Positions 1 through 5,925 of a stretch of 9,766 nt of DNA are shown here, piece by piece. Every line of letters begins with the position of its first letter. Positions within the stretch are counted from its first letter, which is position 1. This stretch comes from Acidimicrobiaceae bacterium (GTDB taxonomy: Bacteria > Actinomycetota > Acidimicrobiia > Acidimicrobiales > RAAP-2). The notes under the pieces are model-generated. The model was not told the origin of the DNA. It did not search any database and saw only the letters and a program-made list of their open reading frames with translations. The stretch spans positions 1-9,766 of the forward strand of contig PMAL01000075.1 of the NCBI GenBank assembly GCA_003152555.1. The letters run 5' to 3'. The position numbers and the translations under genes were made by a program.

Positions 1-138
1 CATCTCCTCGGTCACGTCGAAATCGGCGATCACGCCGTCCCGCACCAGCAGCTCGCCCATGATATCGAGGCCGCTCGCCGGATCGAGCAGGCGGACGCCG
101 GTGAACAGCGTATCGGTGAACAGCGTGTCAGGCGACAT
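1..138 (-). CDS. pyrC: Dihydroorotase, N-terminal fragment (runs off the window)
   Basis: Dihydroorotase cyclises carbamoyl aspartate to dihydroorotate, the third step of de novo pyrimidine synthesis, in the cytoplasm. Only the first 46 codons are present. After a short leader the fragment reads GVRLLDPASGLD (residues 14-25), then GELLVRDGVIADF (28-40), the usual small N-terminal beta domain of PyrC-type amidohydrolases (pattern 'LDP..G.D...D.LV.DG.I'). The metal-binding HxH motif would lie just beyond the window edge. The ATG at 138 overlaps the pyrB stop by 11 bp in another frame, which suggests translational coupling. Residues 5-13 (TLFTDTLFT) come from a 15-bp tandem repeat, so a few N-terminal residues may be lineage-specific. 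The assignment rests on the N-terminal pattern plus position directly after pyrB; completeness of the gene cannot be judged. Confidence 0.85.
   Translation of the reverse strand, partial: MSPDTLFTDTLFTGVRLLDPASGLDIMGELLVRDGVIADFDVTEEM
101..126. repeat. Short tandem repeat at the pyrC 5' end
   Basis: GTGAACAGCGTATCG (101-115) is followed directly by GTGAACAGCGT (116-126), one and three-quarter copies of a 15-bp unit. Its length is a multiple of three, so copy-number change would keep pyrC in frame; it encodes the repeated TLFT residues near the PyrC N-terminus. Confidence 0.8.
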
Positions 139-1048
139 TGCGCCGATACGTCCGCGACAGCGTGTCGAGCACCGCCATGCGCACGGCGACGCCCATCTCC
201 ACCTGTTCCTTGATCACGCTGCGCACCGGGTCGTCCGCCACCGCACTGTCGATCTCCACGCCGCGGTTCATCGGACCAGGGTGCATCACCAGCGCATCCG
301 GCTTCGCCGCCGCCAGCTTGGCCGCGTCCAGGCCGTAGAACCGGAAATATTCCCGCGCGCTGGGCACCAGGCTTTTCTGCATTCGCTCCTTCTGCAGACG
401 CAGCATCATGACGATGTCGGCACCCTGCAACCCAGCCCGCATGTCATGGAACACCTCCACCCCAAGCTTCGGTGCCTCGGCCGGGATCAACGTCGGCGGA
501 CCGATCACCCGCACCCGGCTGCCCATCGCGCTGAGCAGGTGGATGTTGGAGCGCGCCACCCGCGAGTGGAGGATGTCGCCGACGATCGCGACGCGCAGTC
601 CGTCGAAGCGCCCGAACTCTTGGCGCAGCGTCATCAGATCGAGCAGCGCCTGCGTCGGATGCGCGTGCGTCCCGTCGCCGGCGTTGACGACGTGGCCCTC
701 GAACGCATCCGCCAGCCGGCGCGCGAAGCCCGACTCCTGGTGGCGCACGACGATGACGCGCACCCCGATGCCGTAGAGCGTGAGCGCGGTATCGGCGATC
801 GTCTCACCCTTGCCCAGGCTCGATGCGCCGGGCGCGAACGAGATCACGTCGGCGCCGACGCGTTGCTCGGCTAAGGTGAACGACGTCGCCGTGCGCGTCG
901 AGGCTTCAAAGAACAGGTTGAGCACCGGAACACCGGCCAACAGATCGCGCGGCGGCAGCGCATTGCGAAAGGCGACCGCGCGGTCGAGAACGGCAACGAG
1001 CTCGGCGGGGCTGAGATCGTCGACGTCGAGCAGGCTACGCGCCGGCAC
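128..1048 (-). CDS. pyrB: Aspartate carbamoyltransferase, catalytic subunit
   Basis: Joins carbamoyl phosphate and aspartate to give carbamoyl aspartate, the committed step of pyrimidine synthesis. The 306-residue product has the full set of family motifs: FFEASTRT (47-53, carbamoyl-phosphate loop), SLGKGET (77-83, active-site Lys80), VVRHQESG (100-107, Arg102), HAHPTQALLDL (128-138, His130/Gln133), GDILHSRVARSN (157-168, Arg163/Arg166), LRLQKERM (216-223, Arg217) and MHPGPMNRGVEI (255-266). The residue after STRT is Ala rather than the common Arg, a mild deviation outside the STRT core. The start is GTG at 1048, 14 bp inside the end of pyrR; no strong Shine-Dalgarno is visible, so coupling to pyrR translation is likely. 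No regulatory pyrI gene is seen; in actinobacteria pyrB normally pairs with pyrC. Assignment is secure. Confidence 0.96.
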   Translation of the reverse strand: MPARSLLDVDDLSPAELVAVLDRAVAFRNALPPRDLLAGVPVLNLFFEASTRTATSFTLAEQRVGADVISFAPGASSLGKGETIADTALTLYGIGVRVIVVRHQESGFARRLADAFEGHVVNAGDGTHAHPTQALLDLMTLRQEFGRFDGLRVAIVGDILHSRVARSNIHLLSAMGSRVRVIGPPTLIPAEAPKLGVEVFHDMRAGLQGADIVMMLRLQKERMQKSLVPSAREYFRFYGLDAAKLAAAKPDALVMHPGPMNRGVEIDSAVADDPVRSVIKEQVEMGVAVRMAVLDTLSRTYRRNVA

Positions 1049-1631
1049 GGTCGGCGTCGGAGACGGTGACCGAATCGGCGTCGGTGCGCTGCGCGGCGAC
1101 CGCTACGTCGATGTGCTCGCGGCGGCTGGTCGGGATCGTCTTGCCGACGTAGTCCGCTTGGATCGGCAGCTCGCGCAAGCCCCGGTCGATCAGGACGGCC
1201 AGCCGGATCGCGCGCGGCCGGCCGAGATCCGTCACCGCGTCGAGCGCGGCACGGATCGTGCGCCCGGTGTAGAGCACGTCGTCGACGAGCACGACCGTCT
1301 GGTCGGTCAGGTCGTGGTCGATATGTGTCATCGCGGAATTGGGCACCGGGTTCATTGAGAGGTCGTCGCGATAAAAGGAGACGTCGAGCAGCCCGACCGG
1401 CACTGTGGCGCCACACAGTTCGCTCAGGATCGTCGTCAATCGCGTCGCGAAGGGCTCACCGCCGCGCTGGAGACCAATGACCGTCAGTTCATCGAGCGAG
1501 TGATTGCGCTCGATGATCTCGTGGGCCATGCGCCGAAGGGCCCGAGTGACATCGTCGGCGGACAACAGTTGGCTCTTCGCCAAAAACGTCAGGCCGCGTG
1601 GTCGCGCCTGACGTTCGTCGCTGGTACTCAT
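1035..1631 (-). CDS. pyrR: PyrR bifunctional pyr regulator / uracil phosphoribosyltransferase
   Basis: PyrR binds pyr mRNA when UMP/UTP is high and represses pyrimidine genes; many members also convert uracil plus PRPP to UMP. The 198-residue protein carries the type I phosphoribosyltransferase PRPP loop VVLVDDVLYTGRT (113-125), the family segment GLQRGGEPFA (53-62) and the C-terminal signature VLIDRGLRELPIQADYVGK (146-164). About 18 polar residues follow the usual end (after VAAQ, 178-181), a slightly long tail. The ATG at 1631 follows AGGAGAGAG, and that Shine-Dalgarno abuts a hairpin bearing the PyrR recognition sequence, so the gene is probably autoregulated at translation initiation. It heads pyrR-pyrB-pyrC with 14- and 11-bp overlaps. 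The upstream neighbour is coxC on the same strand, 76 bp away. Confidence 0.95.
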   Translation of the reverse strand: MSTSDERQARPRGLTFLAKSQLLSADDVTRALRRMAHEIIERNHSLDELTVIGLQRGGEPFATRLTTILSELCGATVPVGLLDVSFYRDDLSMNPVPNSAMTHIDHDLTDQTVVLVDDVLYTGRTIRAALDAVTDLGRPRAIRLAVLIDRGLRELPIQADYVGKTIPTSRREHIDVAVAAQRTDADSVTVSDADRAGA

Positions 1632-1673
1632 CTCTCTCCTGTCGTACGAGCCTCACCGGACCCGCTTCACGAC
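1632..1673 (-). promoter_or_regulatory. PyrR-binding RNA hairpin sequestering the pyrR ribosome-binding site
   Basis: On the minus strand, 1662-1649 reads GGTCCGGTGAGGCT, which matches the PyrR-binding loop consensus ARUCCNGNGAGGYU at every fixed position except the first (G for A). Flanking arms GTCGT (1673-1669) and ACGAC (1645-1641) pair perfectly and enclose the loop. The pyrR Shine-Dalgarno AGGAGAGAG (1640-1632) begins at the next base after the stem, four bases ahead of the ATG at its AGGAG core. No T-rich terminator follows, so this fits the mycobacterial mode in which UMP-bound PyrR blocks ribosome access, not the Bacillus antitermination mode. A possible -10 (TACGAT, 1720-1715) lies upstream inside the end of coxC, but no convincing -35 was found; read-through from the oxidase operon is also possible. 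Confidence 0.8.
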
Positions 1674-1707
1674 AATCCTTCAAGTCACCTCGAAGGGCTG
1701 TGTTGAA

Positions 1708-2529
1708 CTAATGAATCGTATTAACTGTAGTCACTACCGCAGCGACGATCACGCTGGAAATCGCCACCCAGACCCAGAAGAGGCGCACCAGACGGACCTG
1801 GTACCACTTGTCGCCGCTAATGACACCACGAGAAGCGCGAATCGAGAGCCCCAAGCCCAGGAACGCCAGGACAACCATGTGAATCAGCGCTGAGCCTTCT
1901 AAGACCAGAATGGCCGAACTGTACGAGGTGTAGGCCATGTACGCGCTGTCGTTCTGGGTAACAAAGATTTCCGGGATTTGGCGAAGTTGCACGATGGTGA
2001 GCACCAAGGCAACGAGCGCCACGACGGTCGCCAGCGACGCGATCGGCACGAAGGACTTGGCGTCCCGACTGGCACGTAGCCGCTTCTCACCGAACCAAAT
2101 AATCCCGGCGCTCACGACCGTGACGAGCGTTACGAACCAATAGAAGCCCGCCGACACGGGGTTAACCGACACCGTGGTTGGGTTGGGCAGCGATCCGCCC
2201 TTCACGAAGAGGACGTTGTAGTAGTACGACCATGGGTGACCGGTGTAGCCCACCATGTTCATCCAGTGACCTTCGGTGTTGGTGCCACGCAGGTAGAGGT
2301 AGGTAAACAGCAGCCCCGCGAGAATCACCATGTCGCCGCCGATGAAGAGCCAGATCGCCATGCGCTGGCGACCGTCTACGACCTCAGGTGACTCGTGGTG
2401 TCCACCTCCATCACCACCGCCACCGTGGCCCTCGCCCCCGTCGTGGTGGCGTTCCTGATCGTGCGCTGCGTTACCCTCCGCGATTCGGGCATCGGCCGTC
2501 TCGTCGTCGGCCTGGGTGTCGATACTCAT
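1708..2529 (-). CDS. coxC: Heme-copper oxidase subunit III, with His/Gly-rich N-terminal tail
   Basis: Subunit III of the aa3-type terminal oxidase, a membrane subunit that stabilises proton uptake and turnover of subunit I. The 273-residue protein has about five membrane segments (roughly 56-80, 125-147, 160-182, 203-229, 247-268). The first contains RQRMAIWLFIGGDMVILAG, equivalent to the family 'WLF..SE..FFAGL' helix, with Asp66 near the usual acidic position. EGSALIHMVVLAFLGLGL (211-228) corresponds to the helix with the conserved 'H..HV..G' region but is divergent. Residues 22-46 are unusual: six histidines among glycines and acidic residues, a plausible metal-binding tail. The ATG at 2529 overlaps the coxA stop as ATGA, so coupling is likely. 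It is the last gene of the oxidase operon; no terminator is seen before pyrR. Confidence 0.88.
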   Translation of the reverse strand: MSIDTQADDETADARIAEGNAAHDQERHHDGGEGHGGGGDGGGHHESPEVVDGRQRMAIWLFIGGDMVILAGLLFTYLYLRGTNTEGHWMNMVGYTGHPWSYYYNVLFVKGGSLPNPTTVSVNPVSAGFYWFVTLVTVVSAGIIWFGEKRLRASRDAKSFVPIASLATVVALVALVLTIVQLRQIPEIFVTQNDSAYMAYTSYSSAILVLEGSALIHMVVLAFLGLGLSIRASRGVISGDKWYQVRLVRLFWVWVAISSVIVAAVVTTVNTIH

Positions 2530-4391
2530 GAACGCACCATTTCCTCTCGGAAGTTGTAGGGATCTTCGGTGATAACCGGCATGACGTCAAAGTTCTCCAA
2601 CGGCGGCGGCGTCGGCACCATCCACTCGAGGGAGTTAGCGTGCCACGGGTTGGGACCCGACGGCTCGCCGTGGCCCCACGACTTGATGATCGCCCCGAGC
2701 AGTACGAGCATGCCCGACATGATGATGTAGGCCCCGATGGTCGTGATCAGGTTGGTGTGGTCGAAGATGACGCTGTAGGACGACACCCGTCGTGGCATGC
2801 CTTTAAGCCCAGACGCGAACATCGCGAGGAACGTCACCTGCACGCCAATGAAGACGAGCCAGAACGAGATCCGGCCCAGGAACTCATCGAGGAAGCGACC
2901 GGTGACCTTCGGGAACCAGAAGGCCAGGGCCGCTACCGCGCCAAACAATACCGAGCCCACGAAAATGTAGTGGAAGTGAGCGGTCACGAACATCGTGCCG
3001 TGCAGCTGGTTGTCAATCGGAATGTCCGAGAGATAGATACCCGTAATGCCACCAATGATGAAGTTGGCAATGAAACCGAACATCCAGATGGTCGGCAGCT
3101 TCATCCAGATGTGCCCTCGCCAGAGCGTGCCAATCAGTACCAGGAAGAAGAGGCCCGTCGGAATCGAAATGATTTCAGTGGTGACCATGAACGGCCCTCC
3201 GAGCGTGGGCGCCCAACCGCTGGTGAACATGTGGTGAGCCCACACCAGGATGCTGAGGCCCGAGAGACCCACCATCGCAGCCACCGCAGTTCGATAACTG
3301 AAGACCGGCTTTCGAGCCATGACGGCCGCGATCTCAAAGCACGCGGCTACCGCCGGCGTCAAAATTACGTACACCTCCGGATGGCCCATTAACCAGAACA
3401 AGTTCGCCTGGAGCCATCCAGTACCACCACCGCCCGAGACAAAGAAACTGGTCGCCACGTTGCGATCCAACAATTGCAGGACCTCCACCAGGAAGAAGAA
3501 CGGAAACGCGTAGAGCGCCAGCGCGGACGTGGTGATCGCGCCCCAGACAAAAATCGGCACGCGCTCGAGCGTCATGCCCTTCGTGCGCATCGTCAGGATC
3601 GTACAGACAACATTCACGCCACCCACCGTGCTTGAGACCGCGAAGACCACGATCGTGAGGGCGAAGAGATCCATGCCCACGCCGTTTTGGTCGGTAATCG
3701 GCGCCAACACCACCCAACCCATGGTCAGGCCGCCCACGGCGGCTACCGCGACGAGCAAGCTCGCCGCACTCACGAGTGTCCACAGGCTCAGCGCATTCAG
3801 CCGTGGAAAGGCCATGTCACGCGCACCGATCATGATCGGCATCACGAAGTTCGCCCAGGGTCCGGCGATTGCAACAATCAACGCCAGGATCATGATCATG
3901 CCGTGCAGCGAGATGAAGGCGTTGTAGACCTGCTGGTTGACGAAGTGATTACCCGGCATGATCAGTTCGGTGCGGATGGCCATGGCCAACAAACCGCCGA
4001 CGCCAAGCAAACCCATCGTCACGATGATGTACTGCACACCAACGACCTTGTGGTCGGTGGTGTACTTCCAGTAGCGGGCCCGTCCCTGATTGTGTCCCGC
4101 GTAGTAGAGGTCGTCGGCGCGACTGTGGTCGCGGCCGAGCAGCCAGCGCATGGGACCGTTAAAGGCCCCGATGCCGAACCAGAAGCCAATGATCCACCCG
4201 CAGCCGAGTATGGTCGTGACCTGGTCGTTGAAGGCCTCGCCCGTGGGGTCCATGGTCTTGCGGGCAATGAGCCAGAAGAGGAAGGCAAACAGCACACCTC
4301 CCGCGACGGCGGTGCCCGCATTCTGGTAGCGGGCTAATCCGCCGCCCTGTGATTCTTCAGCTACCGCTGTGTGTTCCAATGTGGTGGTCAT
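2526..4391 (-). CDS. coxA: Heme-copper oxidase subunit I (A-type), K-channel lysine replaced
   Basis: Catalytic subunit reducing O2 to water and pumping protons. All metal ligands are present in the 621 residues: His163 (SLHGMIMI, heme a), His337 and Tyr341 in GHPEVY (CuB and the His-Tyr crosslink), His386-His387 in VWAHHMFT (CuB), His472 and His474 in AHFHY (hemes a3 and a). Glu339 in GHPEVY marks the A1 subtype. D-channel residues are kept: Asp192 (ARDMAFPR), Asn181 and Asn199. MPRR (532-535) matches the heme propionate arginines. At the K-channel, bovine IPTGVK aligns with IPTGLF, so the lysine is Phe415; Glu406 lies two turns earlier. Residues 1-110 are an extension with two extra helices (about 27-44 and 61-80) before the usual first helix at 113. 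The ATG is five bases after a perfect AGGAGG that overlaps the coxB stop codon. Confidence 0.96.
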   Translation of the reverse strand: MTTTLEHTAVAEESQGGGLARYQNAGTAVAGGVLFAFLFWLIARKTMDPTGEAFNDQVTTILGCGWIIGFWFGIGAFNGPMRWLLGRDHSRADDLYYAGHNQGRARYWKYTTDHKVVGVQYIIVTMGLLGVGGLLAMAIRTELIMPGNHFVNQQVYNAFISLHGMIMILALIVAIAGPWANFVMPIMIGARDMAFPRLNALSLWTLVSAASLLVAVAAVGGLTMGWVVLAPITDQNGVGMDLFALTIVVFAVSSTVGGVNVVCTILTMRTKGMTLERVPIFVWGAITTSALALYAFPFFFLVEVLQLLDRNVATSFFVSGGGGTGWLQANLFWLMGHPEVYVILTPAVAACFEIAAVMARKPVFSYRTAVAAMVGLSGLSILVWAHHMFTSGWAPTLGGPFMVTTEIISIPTGLFFLVLIGTLWRGHIWMKLPTIWMFGFIANFIIGGITGIYLSDIPIDNQLHGTMFVTAHFHYIFVGSVLFGAVAALAFWFPKVTGRFLDEFLGRISFWLVFIGVQVTFLAMFASGLKGMPRRVSSYSVIFDHTNLITTIGAYIIMSGMLVLLGAIIKSWGHGEPSGPNPWHANSLEWMVPTPPPLENFDVMPVITEDPYNFREEMVRS

Positions 4392-4396
4392 ACTGT

Positions 4397-4402
4397 CCTC
4401 CT
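4397..4402 (-). promoter_or_regulatory. Strong coxA ribosome-binding site overlapping the coxB stop codon
   Basis: The minus strand reads TAGGAGGACAGTATG across 4403-4389. The coxB stop TAG (4403-4401) shares its last two bases with a perfect AGGAGG, and the coxA ATG (4391) follows after five bases. This fixes the coxA start and indicates termination-reinitiation coupling. A similar arrangement occurs one gene earlier: the cupredoxin stop TAA (5150-5148) runs directly into GGAGAA ahead of the coxB GTG. Confidence 0.85.
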
Positions 4403-5138
4403 ACGTCCGTTGCGGCTGCGCAGCGAGCCATGTACTGAATTGTTGAGGCGTTACAACGTCGCCGAGCGCGTCCATAAAGGCGTGGTTAAGGCCGCAGAAC
4501 TGCTCGCATCGCACGTCAAAGGTGCCCAATACATTGGGCGTCGTGTGAATCGTCGTGATGACGCCCGGGTTGGCGTCAACCTGCACGCCCATCTGGACAA
4601 TCCAGAAGCCGTGCGTCACGTCGTCAGAACTGACGTGGAATTCAACCTCGCGTCCTTCGGGCAAGTACAGCGAGTTGGACTCCACGTGGGTGCCCGGATA
4701 CTGGAACGTCCAGACCCACTGCTGGGCAATGACGTTGACAATGAGAGGGTTGGAACTCGCCGACGCGTTGTCCTCGGCCAGTGCGCCCAATCCCCAAATA
4801 AGTAGGAACAAGGTGAGCAACACCGAGATACTGACCCACGTCGCGACGATTATGCCGTTCTCTCGAACGGGTTTGGCCGGTGGCGGCGGTTCGTCGCCCT
4901 TGTGGGTCCAGTTGCGCAATACATAGATCGTCGCGGCGTACACGCCGGCGGCGACGGGCGCGGCGGCCACCGTAAAGATGACCATCGTCAGAATCGTCAA
5001 GTGCATATTGGGACTCATTGACTTGGGCATCAGGTGACTGGGTCCGTAGAGCCCGAGCACCACGCCCACAATTGTCAGAATGCCCCATAGCCAAAAGAAG
5101 CTCTTCAGCGACGTCTTATCGTTGTCAGAATCAGTCAC
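4401..5138 (-). CDS. coxB: Heme-copper oxidase subunit II with intact CuA site
   Basis: Subunit II accepts electrons from the donor at the binuclear CuA centre and passes them to heme a. The complete CuA set is visible in the 245 residues: His176 (DVTHGFW), then RCEQFCGLNHAFM with Cys211, Glu212, Cys215, His219 and Met222. The aromatic electron-entry patch QQWVWTFQYPG (139-149) is present. There are three predicted N-terminal membrane helices (about 13-31, 47-75, 95-120), one more than the usual two, followed by a cupredoxin domain on the outer face from about 130. No cytochrome c domain is fused at the C-terminus, so a separate donor is needed. The start is GTG at 5138 preceded by GGAG with about five spacer bases; the cupredoxin gene ends 9 bp upstream. 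Assignment is secure. Confidence 0.96.
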   Translation of the reverse strand: MTDSDNDKTSLKSFFWLWGILTIVGVVLGLYGPSHLMPKSMSPNMHLTILTMVIFTVAAAPVAAGVYAATIYVLRNWTHKGDEPPPPAKPVRENGIIVATWVSISVLLTLFLLIWGLGALAEDNASASSNPLIVNVIAQQWVWTFQYPGTHVESNSLYLPEGREVEFHVSSDDVTHGFWIVQMGVQVDANPGVITTIHTTPNVLGTFDVRCEQFCGLNHAFMDALGDVVTPQQFSTWLAAQPQRT

Positions 5139-5147
5139 GGATTCTCC

Positions 5148-5819
5148 TTACTTAACCGTCAGAGTGCCGGACATGTAACCAAAAGAACTCATCGCGTAAC
5201 CGAAACCACTCGACACCCGAGCGTCGCCGCAAGGGTATTCGCAGTTCCACTCATAGGTGCCGGGGCCGCCGGTCTTAAAGGAGAACTTGATGATGTTTGG
5301 CTTGGGATACTGACCCGTTCCGATCGTGATGGTTGGGTTGCGATAGTCGGCCGGTAGCGGCACCGAGACAAACAACGTCTTGCCATTACCGGGAATATTT
5401 CGCAATGTAAACGTGTGGCCAATGTTGTTGGGGTCCACGTGCGAGACGGTCTTGCCGTTATAGACCATCGTGCCGCCAATGGTGCCCATGACCTGGTCGA
5501 AGAAGGGATCGTTGAGCGACCCGCCGCCGTCGTACTGATGAATGGTGACATTGATCGTCGTATTTTCCGGCACCACCAGATTGTCGTTCGCGTAGGTGAC
5601 CCAGGTTGGGTGAGCCCCACCAGTCTTGCCGTGCGCACCCTCTAACGAGTCCGGGTACGTGCTCAATTGCAAACTGCACGCCGTCGCCGACGTGCGAACA
5701 CAGTTCAATGCAGCTTGATGAGGTGTATCGCTCGCCAGGGCAAAACCCGCCAAGGCCAACGCACCGCCCCCAAGGAGCACCGAAGCCAGGGCTATGCCGA
5801 GTGACTTCGATCCATTCAT
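5148..5819 (-). CDS. Exported cupredoxin with an incomplete CuA-like motif
   Basis: A 223-residue protein opening the oxidase operon. Residues 7-30 form a hydrophobic segment ending ALASD, either a signal peptide or a membrane anchor, so the rest should lie outside the membrane. The fold is read as a cupredoxin: VVPENTTINVTI (82-93), GHTFTLRNI (134-142, the usual first copper-binding His135), and the C-terminal YEWNCEYPCG (189-198) ending in YMSGTLTV (215-222). CEYPCG resembles the CuA loop of subunit II (CEQFCG here in coxB), and Met216 sits where the CuA Met would. But there is no His after Cys197: the position three before Met216 is Phe213, and Arg201 is at the normal Cys+4 position. Cys40 and Cys48 could form a disulfide. 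Possible roles are electron donor to CuA, accessory subunit, or copper carrier. The ATG at 5819 follows AAAGGAG. Confidence 0.78.
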   Translation of the reverse strand: MNGSKSLGIALASVLLGGGALALAGFALASDTPHQAALNCVRTSATACSLQLSTYPDSLEGAHGKTGGAHPTWVTYANDNLVVPENTTINVTIHQYDGGGSLNDPFFDQVMGTIGGTMVYNGKTVSHVDPNNIGHTFTLRNIPGNGKTLFVSVPLPADYRNPTITIGTGQYPKPNIIKFSFKTGGPGTYEWNCEYPCGDARVSSGFGYAMSSFGYMSGTLTVK

Positions 5820-5840
5820 TCGCTCTCCTTTGAACTCTCG

Positions 5841-5876
5841 ACGAACAGTTCGTGAACGAATTCACGCGCTTTCACG
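5841..5876. promoter_or_regulatory. Putative operator array in the divergent cupredoxin / small-gene control region
   Basis: The 106-bp gap between the cupredoxin start and the plus-strand gene contains three overlapping patterns. ACGAACAGTTCGT (5841-5853) is a perfect inverted repeat with a one-base centre. CGTGAACGAATTCACG (5851-5866) has perfect 6-bp arms around 4 bases and contains GTGA-N6-TCAC, the core recognised by Crp/FNR-family regulators. A further TTCACG lies at 5871-5876. The three CGTGAA/TTCACG half-sites start at 5851, 5861 and 5871, exactly 10 bp apart, so they lie on one face of the helix. The array is 22-57 bp upstream of the cupredoxin ATG, a suitable place to control the oxidase operon. 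Regulator identity is inference; the repeats are seen directly. Confidence 0.5.
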
Positions 5877-5912
5877 ACACAAAAGTACCGGATTAATTGG
5901 CGCTCGTGGGGT

Positions 5913-5918
5913 TAAAGT
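5913..5918 (+). promoter_or_regulatory. Possible -10 element for a leaderless transcript of the plus-strand gene
   Basis: TAAAGT fits the actinobacterial -10 pattern TAnnnT and ends seven bases before the GTG at 5926, the spacing expected when transcription starts at the start codon itself. No good Shine-Dalgarno lies in front of that GTG, which agrees with leaderless initiation. No convincing -35 was found, so support is modest. Confidence 0.35.
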
Positions 5919-5925
5919 CGCTGAT

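Noticed and set aside
59..874. Long plus-strand open frame opposite pyrB (271 codons).
   Set aside because: Its translation is Arg/His/Ala-rich with no recognisable domain and lies wholly over the pyrB coding strand and into pyrC, whose motifs are clear. It is a by-product of high GC content.
780..1358. Plus-strand open frame across the pyrR/pyrB junction.
   Set aside because: Shadow of two well-supported overlapping genes; no start signal or domain.
1677..1696. Possible terminator hairpin between coxC and pyrR (arms 1677-1681 and 1692-1696).
   Set aside because: Only 5-bp arms with a 10-base loop and no following T run; not a credible rho-independent terminator.
2640..3392. Plus-strand open frame of 250 codons opposite coxA.
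   Set aside because: Highly charged low-complexity translation antisense to conserved coxA motifs (GHPEVY, HHMFT, AHFHY are on the other strand). The same applies to 3687-4337.
5148..5819. Second CoxB (subunit II) gene.
   Set aside because: It has one hydrophobic segment, lacks the WxWxF electron-entry patch and lacks the CuA His, while a complete CoxB follows directly.
5794..5925. Upstream ATG extension of the plus-strand small gene.
   Set aside because: The extra 44 residues are polar, unrelated to a signal or membrane segment, and read through the cupredoxin start and the operator repeats. GTG 5926 starts just before the first helix.
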